Part shown: positions 8,384-18,197 of the stretch, piece after piece | Position numbering within the stretch: the stretch's first letter is position 1 | Layout of the letters: every line of letters begins with the position of its first letter | Assembly (NCBI RefSeq): GCF_000422985.1 | Contig: NZ_AUHC01000009.1 | Coordinates: 62,001 to 126,000 of the forward strand | Direction: 5' to 3' | Source: Erythrobacter cryptus DSM 12079 | GTDB lineage: Bacteria; Pseudomonadota; Alphaproteobacteria; Sphingomonadales; Sphingomonadaceae | Length of the DNA stretch: 64,000 nt | Program-made: the position numbers and the translations under genes | Notes under the pieces: generated by a model | Told to the model about the DNA's origin: nothing | Seen by the model: the letters and a program-made list of their open reading frames with translations, nothing else | Database searches by the model: none

Positions 8384-10054
8384 ATGTCCGATAGCCCCAC
8401 AAGCGCCGCTGCGCTGCTGGTCGATTGCCTGATCGCGCAGGGGTGCGAGCGGATCTTCACCGTGCCGGGCGAGAGCTTCCTTGCCGTGCTCGATGCGCTG
8501 GTCGAGCGGCCTCAGATCGATCTTGTCACTTGCCGGCAGGAAGGCGGGGCGGCGTTCATGGCCGCGGCCGACGGGGCGCTGACCGGGCGGCCCGGGATCG
8601 CCTTCGTCACCCGCGGGCCCGGCGCCACCAATGCCAGCATCGGGGTGCACGTGGCGCATCAGGATTCGCAGCCGATGATCCTGTTCGTCGGCGATGTGGC
8701 GCGCCCGATGCAGGGGCGCGAGGGCTTTCAGGAGATCGATTTTCCCGCCTTCTTCGCGCCGATCGCCAAGTGGGCCGCGCGGATCGACGATCCGCAGCGC
8801 ATCCCCGAGCTGGTGGCGCGCGCCTATGCCGTGGCGATCAGCGGGCGGCCCGGCCCGGTGGTCCTCGCCCTGCCCGAGGACATGCTCGCCGAAGCCGTGC
8901 CCGCCAGCCTTGCCCCGCGCCCGATGGTGCTGCGCCCGGCCCAGGCGGTGTGCCCCGATGCCTTGGCCGCGCTGCGCGATCTCATCGCCGATGCGGCAAG
9001 CCCCGTGGCGATCATCGGCGGGGCCGGGTGGAACGCCAAGGCGCGGCACTATTTCCAGCAATTTGCCGAAAGGATCGGCCTGCCGGTGGCGACCGCCTTC
9101 CGCCGCCAGGATGCGATCGCGCCCGACAGCCCGGTCTATGCCGGCAATCTTGGCTATGGCCCCAATCCCAAGCTGGTCGAACGGATAAGAAATGCCGATC
9201 TCATCCTCGCCGTGGGCGCACGGCTGGGCGAGGCGACCACCGAAGGCTATACCCTGCCCAGCCCCGATCACCCGGGCCAGGTGCTGGTGCATGTCCACCC
9301 CGATCCCGAGGAGCTGGGGCGGGTCTATCGCACCGATCTGGCGCTGTGCTGCAGCCCCGATGAGTTCGCCGAATGCGCCGCGCTGTGGGACACGGGCGCG
9401 ATCATTCCCTTTGGCGCCGGGGCCGAGGCGCACCGCGAATGGCTGGAATGGGCGACCCCCAGGCCATCGGGCGCGGCGCTCGACCTTGCCTCATGCGTGG
9501 CTGCCATGCGCGAGGCCCTGCCGGCCGATACGATCCTGTGCAACGGGGCGGGCAATTTTGCCGGCTGGTGGCACCGCTACTGGCGCTACAGCGCCTATCC
9601 CGGCCAGCTTGCCCCGACCTGCGGGGCGATGGGCTATGGCCTTCCCGCCGCGGTGGCCGCGGCGCTGCGCTTCCCCGAGCGCTGCGTGGTGGCGCTTGCC
9701 GGTGATGGCGATTTCCTGATGAATGGGCAGGAACTTGCCACCGCGGCGCAACATGGGGCCAACCTTCTCGTGGTGGTGGTGGACAACGGCGCCTATGGCA
9801 CCATCCGCATGCACCAGGAGCGCGAATATCCGGGCCGGGTTTCGGCCACCACGCTTTCCAATCCCGATTTCGCCGCGCTCGCCCGCGCCTTTGGCGGCTG
9901 GAGCGCGCGGGCCGAGACCACCGAGGCCTTCATCGCCGCGCTCACCGAGGCGAAGGATCGTCCCGGCATCCGCCTCATCCATGCCGTGACCGATCTTGAA
10001 CACATTGCCGCGAGCGGGGCGACCATCAGCGGCCTGCGCTCGCGGCCAGGCTAG
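8384..10054 (+). CDS. thiamine diphosphate-dependent enzyme of the acetolactate synthase superfamily
   Basis: About 556 aa with the three-domain layout of ThDP enzymes: an N-terminal Pyr domain (about 1-170) with the proton-relay glutamate in FTVPGES, a central FAD/NAD-like domain (about 190-330), and a C-terminal PP domain with the cofactor motif GDGDFLMNGQE and VVVVDN near residue 440. It resembles acetolactate synthase large subunits but has no small regulatory subunit (ilvN) beside it. Related enzymes include benzoylformate decarboxylase, oxalyl-CoA decarboxylase and uncharacterised types, so the substrate is unknown. The start was placed at the ATG giving MSDSPTSAAAL because a GGGAGAG ribosome site precedes it; an upstream ATG at 8366 lacks one. 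Confidence 0.85.
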   Translation: MSDSPTSAAALLVDCLIAQGCERIFTVPGESFLAVLDALVERPQIDLVTCRQEGGAAFMAAADGALTGRPGIAFVTRGPGATNASIGVHVAHQDSQPMILFVGDVARPMQGREGFQEIDFPAFFAPIAKWAARIDDPQRIPELVARAYAVAISGRPGPVVLALPEDMLAEAVPASLAPRPMVLRPAQAVCPDALAALRDLIADAASPVAIIGGAGWNAKARHYFQQFAERIGLPVATAFRRQDAIAPDSPVYAGNLGYGPNPKLVERIRNADLILAVGARLGEATTEGYTLPSPDHPGQVLVHVHPDPEELGRVYRTDLALCCSPDEFAECAALWDTGAIIPFGAGAEAHREWLEWATPRPSGAALDLASCVAAMREALPADTILCNGAGNFAGWWHRYWRYSAYPGQLAPTCGAMGYGLPAAVAAALRFPERCVVALAGDGDFLMNGQELATAAQHGANLLVVVVDNGAYGTIRMHQEREYPGRVSATTLSNPDFAALARAFGGWSARAETTEAFIAALTEAKDRPGIRLIHAVTDLEHIAASGATISGLRSRPG

Positions 10055-10143
10055 GCCGCGCGCGGCCGGGCAAGGCCCCGGCGCTCACCCACCTCTCGCC
10101 CGGCTTTGGCATGGCTCTGGCGCCGCTTTGCCGGTGTTTTCGA

Positions 10144-10159
10144 TGTTTCACGTGAAACA
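10144..10159. promoter_or_regulatory. parS site (ParB-binding palindrome)
   Basis: A perfect 16-bp palindrome TGTTTCACGTGAAACA, matching the broadly conserved bacterial parS consensus bound by ParB. It sits in the short gap between the convergent ThDP-enzyme and EVE-domain genes. An identical copy lies at 47171-47186. parS sites cluster near the replication origin in most bacteria. Confidence 0.92.
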
Positions 10160-10179
10160 GACCGGGGGGGCTTGCCCCC

Positions 10180-10587
10180 TCAGGCGCGGCCCATGGCGCA
10201 GATCACCGCCCATTCCTCTGGCGTCACCGGCGAGACCGAGAGGCGCGACTGGCGGATGAGCTGCATCTGGGCAAGCCGCGGCTCGGCCTTGATCGCCGCA
10301 AGGCTCACCGGGCGGGCAAAGCGCTCCTTGGGCTTCACCTTCACCGCCGCCCACTTGCCGGTGGGATCGGTGGGATCGGTGATCCCGGCGACGCTGATGG
10401 TGCAGATGCCGACGATCTCCAGCCCCTCGCGCGAATGGTAGAAGAAGGCCTCGTCCCCCACCTGCATCGCCGCAAGATTGTTGCGCGCCTGATAATTGCG
10501 CACCCCGTCCCAGGTGCCCTCGCCCTCGGCGACCAGATCGTCCCAGCTGTATTTGAAGGGTTCGGACTTCATCAGCCAATAGGCCAT
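10180..10587 (-). CDS. EVE domain-containing protein
   Basis: 135 aa, a single EVE domain (PUA-related fold) from the opening MAYWLMKSEPFKYSWDDL through GDEAFFYHSREG to the C-terminus. EVE domains are thought to recognise modified bases in DNA or RNA; the aromatic cage residues are supplied by the W, F, and Y positions typical of the family. No catalytic domain is attached. The start is the ATG giving MAYWLMKSEP, with AGGAG 11 bases upstream; longer in-frame upstream sequence is not conserved-looking. A conserved housekeeping copy rather than a defence gene, judging from the context. Confidence 0.88.
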   Translation of the reverse strand: MAYWLMKSEPFKYSWDDLVAEGEGTWDGVRNYQARNNLAAMQVGDEAFFYHSREGLEIVGICTISVAGITDPTDPTGKWAAVKVKPKERFARPVSLAAIKAEPRLAQMQLIRQSRLSVSPVTPEEWAVICAMGRA

Positions 10588-10778
10588 GTCTTCGCCTGCT
10601 CCTGTGCCTGCCTTTCGGCCCGGCGATAGCCGCTCGGCCCCGCCCGCGCCAAGCCCTGCACGACGAGCTTGCGAGGCCGCGGCGGAATTAACCCGATCTT
10701 CAGCGCAATCTGCGAAGGTCTGCAAGGCAAGCCAGACTTGGCGGCCCGCCCGCGGCCTTTCGGGCGAGGCCGCCGGTG

Positions 10779-12464
10779 ATGGGGCAAGAGGCGTTGAACG
10801 AGCACGAGCCAGAACGACCCTTGGTGAGCGCCGAGCGCGATCTGATCGCGCTGGGCATTGCCGCTGCCGCCTGCATCCTGCTGGTCGGCACCGGCGGCTC
10901 GCTCGTCGCCCGCGCGCTCGAGGCGCTGCTGGGCGAGGGCCGCCAGCCCGATGTGCTGCTGGTCAATGCCCTCTTGCTCAACCTTGCGCTGATGATCTTC
11001 GGCTGGCGGCGCTACCGCGAGCTGACCCGCGAGATCGCCGAGCGCCGCCGCGCCGAGGAGCGCGCGCGGCTGCTGGCTAATACCGATCCGCTCACCCAGT
11101 GCCTCAACCGGCGCGCCATGCTGGCCGCCACCGAGGCCCTGCGCCAGCGCGCCCGCGCGCGCGGCGAGGCGCTGGCCTATTGCATGATCGATCTCGACAA
11201 TTTCAAGCAGATCAACGACGTGCACGGCCATGCCGCCGGCGATGGGGTGCTGGTGATGCTGTGCCAGCGCCTGCGCGACCTGCTGCCGAGCGAGGCACCG
11301 CTGGCGCGGCTTGGCGGGGACGAGTTCGCCTTTGTCCTGCCCTATCCGCCGCAGCACCCCGAGCGCATCGACGATCTTGTCATCCGCCTGTTCGAAAGCA
11401 TGGCTGATCCCTTCCGCCTGCCCCAGCTGACGGTGGAACTGACGCTTTCGGTGGGGATCGCGGGCGACCATGATCCCATCGGGGCCGAAACCCCGGCGAG
11501 CGATGCCGCGGCACTGATGCACCGGGCCGACATGGCGCTCTACCACGCCAAGAAGGAGGGGCGAAACCGCTTCTTCTGGTTCGATCCCAGCATGGAGGCC
11601 GAACTGCGCTTCCGCCACCAGCTTGAAACCGGCATCCGCCGCGGTCTTGCCCGCGGCGAATTCGTGCCCTTCTACGAGCAGCAGATCGATGTCGAGACCG
11701 GCGCGCTGGTGGGCTTTGAGATGCTGGCGCGCTGGCAATCGCCGCAGCTGGGGCTGGTCAGCCCCGAAATCTTCGTGCCGATCGCCGAGGAGATCGGACT
11801 CATTTCCGAGCTTTCCGAACAGCTCATGGCCAAGGCCTTTGCCGAGGCGCGCGAATGGGACGAGAGCCTGACGCTGGCGATCAACATCTCACCGGTGCAG
11901 CTGCGCGATCCGTGGTTCGCCCAGCGTCTGCTCAAGCTGCTCGTCAGCGCCGGCTTTCCGCCCCACCGGCTCGAGGTCGAGATCACCGAAAGCTGCCTGC
12001 ACGAGAACATCACCCTGGTGCGCGCGACGCTCGCCTCGCTGCGCAACCAGGGGGTGCGCATCAGCCTCGATGATTTCGGCACCGGCTATTCCAGCCTCGA
12101 GCAGCTGCGCAGCCTGCCCTTCGACCGCATCAAGATCGACCGCAATTTCGTGCGCGAACTGCGCCAGCCGGGGCCGCGCTCGCCGATCATCGAGGCGATC
12201 ATCACCCTGGGGCGCGGGCTCGATCTGCCGATCACTGCCGAAGGGGTGGAGGATGCCACCATTCTCGAGAGCTTAAAGAGCCTCGGCCGCCTCAAGGCGC
12301 AGGGCTATGTCTACGGCCAGCCCGAGGATGGAGAGGCGGTGCGCGCGCGGCTCAGCGCCGCAGGCAAGCTCGCCCCGCAGGCCGGGCGTCCGCCAGCCGG
12401 GGCGGCGGGCACGCCCGGCGGCGCTTGCGAAGCGACAAGCCAGCCGCGCAGCGCGCAATCCTGA
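10779..12464 (+). CDS. membrane GGDEF/EAL bifunctional c-di-GMP protein
   Basis: 561 aa. Two membrane helices (about residues 22-47 and 60-78), a short coiled linker, a GGDEF domain with intact GGDEF at 179-183, and an EAL phosphodiesterase domain from about 280 to 530. The EAL signature reads EML (Glu314-Met-Leu), while the other metal and catalytic positions are present: NISPVQLRD, EITES, DDFGTGYSS, KIDRNFV, TAEGVED. Both activities are therefore possible, although the middle signature residue is atypical. No PAS or periplasmic sensor domain is visible. GTG at 10776 and ATG at 10779 are both possible starts; ATG was chosen. The last 40 residues are Pro/Gly/Ala-rich and look disordered. Confidence 0.92.
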   Translation: MGQEALNEHEPERPLVSAERDLIALGIAAAACILLVGTGGSLVARALEALLGEGRQPDVLLVNALLLNLALMIFGWRRYRELTREIAERRRAEERARLLANTDPLTQCLNRRAMLAATEALRQRARARGEALAYCMIDLDNFKQINDVHGHAAGDGVLVMLCQRLRDLLPSEAPLARLGGDEFAFVLPYPPQHPERIDDLVIRLFESMADPFRLPQLTVELTLSVGIAGDHDPIGAETPASDAAALMHRADMALYHAKKEGRNRFFWFDPSMEAELRFRHQLETGIRRGLARGEFVPFYEQQIDVETGALVGFEMLARWQSPQLGLVSPEIFVPIAEEIGLISELSEQLMAKAFAEAREWDESLTLAINISPVQLRDPWFAQRLLKLLVSAGFPPHRLEVEITESCLHENITLVRATLASLRNQGVRISLDDFGTGYSSLEQLRSLPFDRIKIDRNFVRELRQPGPRSPIIEAIITLGRGLDLPITAEGVEDATILESLKSLGRLKAQGYVYGQPEDGEAVRARLSAAGKLAPQAGRPPAGAAGTPGGACEATSQPRSAQS

Positions 12465-12531
12465 TCGCCCGCCCGCGCCCTGAGCGCGCGGGGCTGGACG
12501 CGAGGCGCGCGCGGGCATAGAGGCGCTCGGC

Positions 12532-13368
12532 GTGAGTGACACCATCCCCTTCGTCAAGATGCACGGGCTCGGCAATGATTTCATCGTGCTCGATGCCCGC
12601 ACAGCGCCGCTGCCGCCGCTCACTCCTGCGGTGGTGCGCGCGCTCGCTGACCGGCGCACCGGGATCGGCTGCGACCAGTTGGTGCTGCTCGAACCCGATG
12701 ACACGCACGCCTTTCGCATGCGCATCTTCAACCGCGATGGCAGCGAGGTGGGCGCCTGCGGCAATGCCGCCCGGGCCGTGGCGCTGCTCCACGGCGCGCC
12801 GGTGACGATCGCCACCGGCGGCGGGCCGATCACGCTCACACCCGAGGCGGGCGGCGCCGCGGTGGATATGGGCACGCCCCGGTTTGACTGGGCCGCGATC
12901 CCGCTTGCCTATCCGCTCGACACCTTCGCCATGCCGGTGGGCTGGGACGGGCTTGCGGCGCCGATGGCGATCAATGTCGGCAATCCGCATGTGGTGTTCT
13001 TCGTCGATGATGCCGCGGCGGTGCCGCTCGCGACGCTGGGGCCGATGATCGAGCACGACCCGCTGTTTCCCGAAAGGGTCAATGTCAATGTCGCGAGCCT
13101 CGCCGGAAAGGATCACCTGCGGCTGTTCGTCTGGGAGCGCGGGGCGGGGCTCACCCGCGCCTGCGGCACCGGCGCCTGCTCCAGCGCCGTGGCGGCGATC
13201 CGCAAGGGGCTGGCCGCAAGCCCGGTGCGCGTGTCGCTGCCCGGGGGCGATCTCGTCATCACCTGGCAGGAGGGCGGCAGCATCCTCATGCATGGCCCCG
13301 CCGCGGAGAGCTTTCGCGGCCAATTCCGCTGGCAGGACTATGCCGCGCCCACCGGGGCGCACACATGA
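12532..13368 (+). CDS. dapF: diaminopimelate epimerase
   Basis: 278 aa. Converts LL- to meso-diaminopimelate for lysine and peptidoglycan synthesis in the cytoplasm. Both catalytic cysteines are visible: Cys76 in GACGNAAR and Cys211 in RACGTGACSS, within the two mirror-related lobes of the fold. The N-terminal KMHGLGNDFIVLD is the family signature. The start codon is GTG. The stop overlaps the next start by 4 bp (ATGA), beginning a run of four overlapping genes dapF-mtaB-ftsY-yciB, an arrangement also seen in other alphaproteobacteria. Confidence 0.97.
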   Translation: MSDTIPFVKMHGLGNDFIVLDARTAPLPPLTPAVVRALADRRTGIGCDQLVLLEPDDTHAFRMRIFNRDGSEVGACGNAARAVALLHGAPVTIATGGGPITLTPEAGGAAVDMGTPRFDWAAIPLAYPLDTFAMPVGWDGLAAPMAINVGNPHVVFFVDDAAAVPLATLGPMIEHDPLFPERVNVNVASLAGKDHLRLFVWERGAGLTRACGTGACSSAVAAIRKGLAASPVRVSLPGGDLVITWQEGGSILMHGPAAESFRGQFRWQDYAAPTGAHT

Positions 13369-14570
13369 ACGCGCCCAGGGTGATCGCGCTCGGATGCCGG
13401 CTCAACCTTGCCGAAGGTGAGCGGCTGCGCACCCTGCTGGCGGGCAAGAGCGATCTCGTGGTGATCAATTCCTGCGCGGTCACCGGCGAGGCGCTGCGCC
13501 AGACCCGCCAGGCGATCCGCCGCGCGCGCCGCGCCCAGCCCAGCGCGCGGCTGGTGGTAACGGGCTGCGCCGCCGAGATCGACCGCGAGGCGATCGCCGC
13601 CATGCCCGAGGTCGATGCCCTGGTGCCCAACGCCGCCAAGCTCGATCCTGCCGCCTGGAGCCTTGCGCCCTTACCCTCGCCCACGCCCTCGCCTGCCCGC
13701 GCCGCGCGCGCGCCTGCCCCGGCGCGCACCCGCGCCTTCGTGCCGGTGCAGAACGGCTGCGATCATGCCTGCACCTTCTGCGCCATTCCGCAAGGGCGCG
13801 GGCCAAGCCGTTCGGCAAGCCTTGCCGAGGCCTTGCGCGCGGTCGAGGAGGCGCTTGCCGCAGGGGCGCGCGAAGTGGTGCTCACCGGGGTTGACCTTAC
13901 CAGCTGGGGCCATGATCTTCCCGGCACCCCGCGGCTCGGCGCGCTGGTGCGCGCGATCCTCGATGCCTTCCCCCAGCTTGCCCGCCTGCGGCTCTCCTCG
14001 CTCGACGGGATCGAGATCGACCCGCTGCTCTGTGAACTCATCGCGCAGGAAGCGCGGGTGATGCCGCATCTCCACCTCTCGCTCCAGCATGGGGCCGATC
14101 TGATCCTCAAGCGCATGAAGCGGCGGCATTTGCGCCGCGATGCGCTGGAACTGGTGGCCCGGCTCAAGGCCGCGCGGCCCGAGATCGCCATCGGCGCCGA
14201 TCTCATCGCCGGCTTTCCCACCGAAACCGCGGCGCACCACGCACAGAGCCTTGCGATCATCGATGAACTCGAGATCGTCCATGCCCATGTCTTCCCCTTC
14301 TCGCCCCGCCCCGGCACCCCGGCGGCGCGAATGCCGCAGCTGCCGCGCGATCTCGTCAAGGCCCGCGCGGCCGAGCTGCGCGCGCGTGCCGCGGCGCGGC
14401 GCAGCGCCTGGCTCCACAGCCTCGTGGGCCAGCCGCTCGAAGTGCTTGCCGAGCGCGGCGGCACCGGCCATGCCCCCAACTTCGCCCCCGTCGCGCTGCC
14501 CGCGGGCACGGCGCCGGGCACGCTCATCACCCTTACCCCAAGCAGCCTTCAGGAGGGCCTGCTCGCATGA
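13365..14570 (+). CDS. mtaB: tRNA t6A37 methylthiotransferase MtaB
   Basis: 401 aa radical-SAM enzyme that adds a methylthio group to t6A37 of tRNAs reading ANN codons. It carries the methylthiotransferase N-terminal domain with cysteines in LGCRLN, NSCAVT and TGCAAE for the auxiliary cluster, then the radical-SAM CxxxCxxC at Cys132, Cys136 and Cys139 (GCDHACTFC), and a C-terminal TRAM-like region. The methylthio cluster pattern and the NSCAVT box fit the MtaB rather than the MiaB subgroup. An Ala/Pro-rich linker near residue 105-122 joins the domains. It overlaps both neighbours by 4 bp. Confidence 0.9.
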   Translation: MNAPRVIALGCRLNLAEGERLRTLLAGKSDLVVINSCAVTGEALRQTRQAIRRARRAQPSARLVVTGCAAEIDREAIAAMPEVDALVPNAAKLDPAAWSLAPLPSPTPSPARAARAPAPARTRAFVPVQNGCDHACTFCAIPQGRGPSRSASLAEALRAVEEALAAGAREVVLTGVDLTSWGHDLPGTPRLGALVRAILDAFPQLARLRLSSLDGIEIDPLLCELIAQEARVMPHLHLSLQHGADLILKRMKRRHLRRDALELVARLKAARPEIAIGADLIAGFPTETAAHHAQSLAIIDELEIVHAHVFPFSPRPGTPAARMPQLPRDLVKARAAELRARAAARRSAWLHSLVGQPLEVLAERGGTGHAPNFAPVALPAGTAPGTLITLTPSSLQEGLLA

Positions 14571-15493
14571 GTGAGACCAGCTGGACGGAGCGCCTGCTCG
14601 GCGGCTTTGCCAAGACCTCGCAGCGCCTTGCCGCCAACCTCGCCGGCGCGGGCGGCGCCAGCGCGCGGCTCGACGAGGCAACGCTCGATGAGGTCGAGGA
14701 TGCGCTGATCCTCTCCGATCTCGGCCCCGCCGCGGCGCGGCGCATCCGCCAGCGCCTCGCCGACAAGCGCTTCGGCCTCGAGATCACCACCCGCGAACTG
14801 AAGGAGGCCGTGGCCGAGGAGATCGCCGCGATCCTGCGCCCGGTGGCCAAGCCGCTCGAGATCACCGCCTTTCCGCGCCCCCAGGTGATCCTGGTGATCG
14901 GGGTCAATGGCTCGGGCAAGACCACGACGATCGCCAAGCTCGCCCACCTGTTCAAGGAGGATGATTACGGCGTGCTGCTGGCCGCGGGCGACACCTTCCG
15001 CGCCGCCGCGATCGGCCAGCTGGCCACCTGGGCCGAGCGCATCGGGGTCGATATCGTCAAGGGGCCGGAGGGCGGCGATCCGGCGGCGATCGTGTTCGAC
15101 GCGGTCAAGCAGGCCACCGCCAGCGGCATCGACGCGCTGATCGTCGATACCGCCGGGCGCCTCCAGAACAAGACCGAGCTGATGGACGAACTGGCCAAGA
15201 TCCGCCGGGTGCTGGGGCGGCTCAACCCGGCAGCCCCGCATGATGTGGTGCTGGTGCTCGATGCCACCAACGGGCAGAACGCGCTCGCCCAGATCGACGT
15301 GTTCCGCGAGGTCGCGGGCGTGACCGGTCTCATCATGACCAAGCTCGATGGCACCGCGCGCGGCGGGGTGCTGGTGGCCGCGGCGGAGCAATATGGCCTT
15401 CCGATCCATGCCATCGGGGTGGGCGAGAAGATGGATGACCTGAGGCCCTTCGATCCCGATCTGGTGGCCCGGGTGATCGCGGGGGTGGCGTGA
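14567..15493 (+). CDS. ftsY: signal recognition particle receptor FtsY
   Basis: 308 aa SRP GTPase that docks ribosome-nascent chain complexes at the inner membrane. It has a short N domain and G domain with P-loop GVNGSGKTTT near residue 111-120, DTAGR, TKLDGTARGG and the C-terminal GVGEKMDDLRPFD motif. The acidic A domain seen in enterobacteria is nearly absent, as usual in alphaproteobacteria. The partner SRP RNA is encoded at 58.4 kb in this window. It overlaps mtaB (ATGA) and abuts yciB (TGATG). Confidence 0.97.
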   Translation: MSETSWTERLLGGFAKTSQRLAANLAGAGGASARLDEATLDEVEDALILSDLGPAAARRIRQRLADKRFGLEITTRELKEAVAEEIAAILRPVAKPLEITAFPRPQVILVIGVNGSGKTTTIAKLAHLFKEDDYGVLLAAGDTFRAAAIGQLATWAERIGVDIVKGPEGGDPAAIVFDAVKQATASGIDALIVDTAGRLQNKTELMDELAKIRRVLGRLNPAAPHDVVLVLDATNGQNALAQIDVFREVAGVTGLIMTKLDGTARGGVLVAAAEQYGLPIHAIGVGEKMDDLRPFDPDLVARVIAGVA

Positions 15494-16137
15494 TGGCTGA
15501 CGGCGAAGGCAGGAAAGCGGCCTCGAGCTGGCTCAATGTCGCGGTCGATTATGGCCCGCTGCTGGTGTTCCTTGGCGTCTATCGCTGGAAGGCCCCGGCC
15601 GATCCCGATCCGGTGGGCGAGCTTTCGGCGATCATCGCCGGCACCGCCGCCTTCATGCTCGCCGCGGTGATCGCGCTTGCCGTCTCGAAGTGGCGGCTCG
15701 GCAAGGTCTCGCCGATGCTGTGGTTTTCCACCGCGCTCATCGTCGGCTTCGGCAGCCTCACCATCTTCTTCGGCGATCCCACCTTCGTGCAGTTGAAGCC
15801 GACGATCATCTATGCCTGCTTCGGGATTGCGCTCCTTGGCGGGGTGCTGGCCGGCAAGGCGCTGCTCAAGGTGCTGCTCGAGGCCGCCTTCGAGGGCCTG
15901 ACGGATGAGGGCTGGCTGAAGCTCTCGCGCAACTGGGGGGTGTTCTTCCTCGCCCTTGCCCTGCTCAACGAGGGGCTGCGCGCGCAGCTGAGTTTTGAAA
16001 GCTGGCTGTGGGCCAAGCTCTGGGTGTTCCTGCCGCTCACCTTCCTCTTCACCTTCAGCCAGATCCCGCTGCTGATGCGCCACGGCATGAGCCTTGAGGG
16101 CCAGGCAGAGGCGGGCGATCCTCCGGCCGAGGGCTAG
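15493..16137 (+). CDS. yciB: YciB/IspZ family inner membrane protein (septation protein A)
   Basis: About 214 aa with five to six membrane helices, matching the YciB/IspA-septation family: [13 protein letters not shown] at the N-terminus, the central [19 protein letters not shown], and NEGLRAQ ahead of the last helix. In E. coli, YciB interacts with cell elongation and division proteins and affects envelope integrity. In many alphaproteobacteria it lies directly after ftsY, as here. The ATG at 15493 shares its A with the ftsY stop; a GTG one codon upstream is an alternative start. Confidence 0.9.
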   Translation: MADGEGRKAASSWLNVAVDYGPLLVFLGVYRWKAPADPDPVGELSAIIAGTAAFMLAAVIALAVSKWRLGKVSPMLWFSTALIVGFGSLTIFFGDPTFVQLKPTIIYACFGIALLGGVLAGKALLKVLLEAAFEGLTDEGWLKLSRNWGVFFLALALLNEGLRAQLSFESWLWAKLWVFLPLTFLFTFSQIPLLMRHGMSLEGQAEAGDPPAEG

Positions 16138-18071
16138 ATCTCCACCTGGCTGCCCAGTTCCACCACCCGGTTGGTGGGCAGCTTGAAGAACTCCATCGCG
16201 CTCGCCGCATTGCGCAGCATCCAGGCGAACAGCTTTTCGCGCCAGATCGCCATGCCGGGCTTGGAGGAAGGCAGCAGCGTCTGGCGCGAAAGGAAGAAGC
16301 TCGTCTGCATCATGTCGAAGGGCGCGCCGCACAGATCGAGGCGCTTGAGCAGGCTGGGCACGTCGGTTTCCTCGAGGAAGCCGCAATTGATCGTCACCCG
16401 GTAAAAGCCGTTGCCAAGATCCTTGCACTCGTAGCGCTCGGCCTCATCGACATAGGGCACGCCCTGCACCGCCACGGTGAGGATCAGCACCCGTTCGTGC
16501 AGCACCTTGTTGTGCTTGATGTTGTGCAAGAGCGCGCTGGGCACGCCGGTATTGGTCGAGGCCATGAACACCGAGGTGCCCGGCACCCGGGTGGCGCTGT
16601 TATGCGCGCTCTTGGCGAAGATCTCGATCGGCAGCTCGCTCTCGGCCATGCTCGCGCGCATCAACTCGCGCCCGCGCGACCAGGTGGTGAGCAGGGTGAA
16701 GATGACAAAGCCGATCAGCAGCGGCACCCACCCGCCGCTCGGCACCTTGACGAGGTTGGCGCCGAAATAGGCAATATCGACGATGAGGAAGGCCACCACC
16801 AGCGGCAGCGCCTTCCACCACGGCCAGCGCCACAGGCTGAACAGCACGCCGGCCAAGAGCAGCGTGTCGATGAACATCGCGCCGGTCACCGCGATGCCAT
16901 AGGCCGCGGCAAGGTTGCTCGATGACTGGAAGAACAGCACCAGCAGGATCACCATCACCATCAGCCCCCAGTTGATCACCGGGATGTAGATCTGCCCTGC
17001 CGCCGCGGCGCTGGTGTGGCGGATTTCCATGCGCGGCATGAAGCCGAGCTGGATCGCCTGCTGGGTGAGGCTGAAGGCGCCCGAGATCACCGCCTGGCTG
17101 GCGATGATGGTGGCGAGCAGCGCGAGGATGATCACTGGGACGCGCACCATATCGGGGATCATCAGGAAGAAGGGATCCTCGATCAGCACCGCGGCGGCCT
17201 CGGGCGAGGTCTGCGAGAGGATCAGCGCGCCCTGGCCCATGTAGTTGAGCATCAGCGCCGGATAGACGAAGGTGAGCCAGGAAAGCGCGATCGGCTTGCG
17301 TCCGAAATGGCCCATGTCGGCATAGAGCGCCTCGGCCCCGGTCACCGCCAGCACCACGCTGCCCAGCGCAATGAAGGCGACATAGCCATCGGTGATGAAG
17401 AACTGCACCGCGTTGAGGGGATTGATGGTCGCAAGAATGATCATCGGGTTGGCGATGAGATGCATCACCCCCAGCGTTGCCAGCATGGCAAAATAGGTCA
17501 TCATCACCGGGCCGAAGAGCTTGCCCACCCGGTCGGTGCCGCGCGATTGCAGCGCGAACAGGCAAACGAGGATCGCCACCGCGGTGGGCACGATCCACGG
17601 CTCGAAACCCGGGACGATATATTGCAGCCCTTCGGTCGCCGAGAGCACCGAGATCGCCGGGGTGATCATGCTGTCGCCATAGAACAGCGCGGTGGCAAAC
17701 ACCCCGAGCAGCACCAGCGGCCCGGTCCACCCGGCCTTGTCCGAGGTACGCTTGATCAGCGCCAGCAGCGCCAGGCTCCCGCCCTCGCCGCGGTTGTCGG
17801 CGCGCATGATGGTGATGACATATTTGACCGTCACCCCCATCATCATCGACCAGAACACGAGGCTGAGCACCCCGTGGATGTGCTGCGCATCCGGCTCGAT
17901 ACCCGGCACCCCATGGTGCGAGGCAAAGGTTTCGCGAAAGGCATAAAGCGGGCTGGTGCCGATATCGCCGAACACCACCCCCATCGCGCCGATCGCCAGC
18001 GTCAGGGTGGAGGCGGCATGGGCATGGCCATGCCCGGCCTTGGGATCGGCGATTGTGGAAGTGGTGCTCAT
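16134..18071 (-). CDS. kup: low-affinity potassium transporter Kup
   Basis: About 645 aa, the usual Kup length: a twelve-helix membrane domain (N-terminal [14 protein letters not shown] signature, then GGSLAL and [14 protein letters not shown]) followed by a cytoplasmic C-terminal domain of roughly 180 residues. It imports K+ with protons and works best at acidic pH. The start at 18071 (MSTTSTIAD) is preferred over an ATG at 18107 because a GGGAA ribosome-site-like run precedes it. It is convergent with yciB, overlapping by 4 bp at the stops. An alphaproteobacterial genome often has two kup copies; only one is here. Confidence 0.93.
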   Translation of the reverse strand: MSTTSTIADPKAGHGHAHAASTLTLAIGAMGVVFGDIGTSPLYAFRETFASHHGVPGIEPDAQHIHGVLSLVFWSMMMGVTVKYVITIMRADNRGEGGSLALLALIKRTSDKAGWTGPLVLLGVFATALFYGDSMITPAISVLSATEGLQYIVPGFEPWIVPTAVAILVCLFALQSRGTDRVGKLFGPVMMTYFAMLATLGVMHLIANPMIILATINPLNAVQFFITDGYVAFIALGSVVLAVTGAEALYADMGHFGRKPIALSWLTFVYPALMLNYMGQGALILSQTSPEAAAVLIEDPFFLMIPDMVRVPVIILALLATIIASQAVISGAFSLTQQAIQLGFMPRMEIRHTSAAAAGQIYIPVINWGLMVMVILLVLFFQSSSNLAAAYGIAVTGAMFIDTLLLAGVLFSLWRWPWWKALPLVVAFLIVDIAYFGANLVKVPSGGWVPLLIGFVIFTLLTTWSRGRELMRASMAESELPIEIFAKSAHNSATRVPGTSVFMASTNTGVPSALLHNIKHNKVLHERVLILTVAVQGVPYVDEAERYECKDLGNGFYRVTINCGFLEETDVPSLLKRLDLCGAPFDMMQTSFFLSRQTLLPSSKPGMAIWREKLFAWMLRNAASAMEFFKLPTNRVVELGSQVEI

Positions 18072-18197
18072 GGCAAGCGGATTTCCCGTCAACTCGGTAC
18101 TGCCCATGGGGCCGGTGCGACTCCGGCGATCAAGGGCGCGCGCCTAGCACCAGCCTTTCGCACCTGCAACATCGGCCTTGCCGCTGACCCGCAGCCG

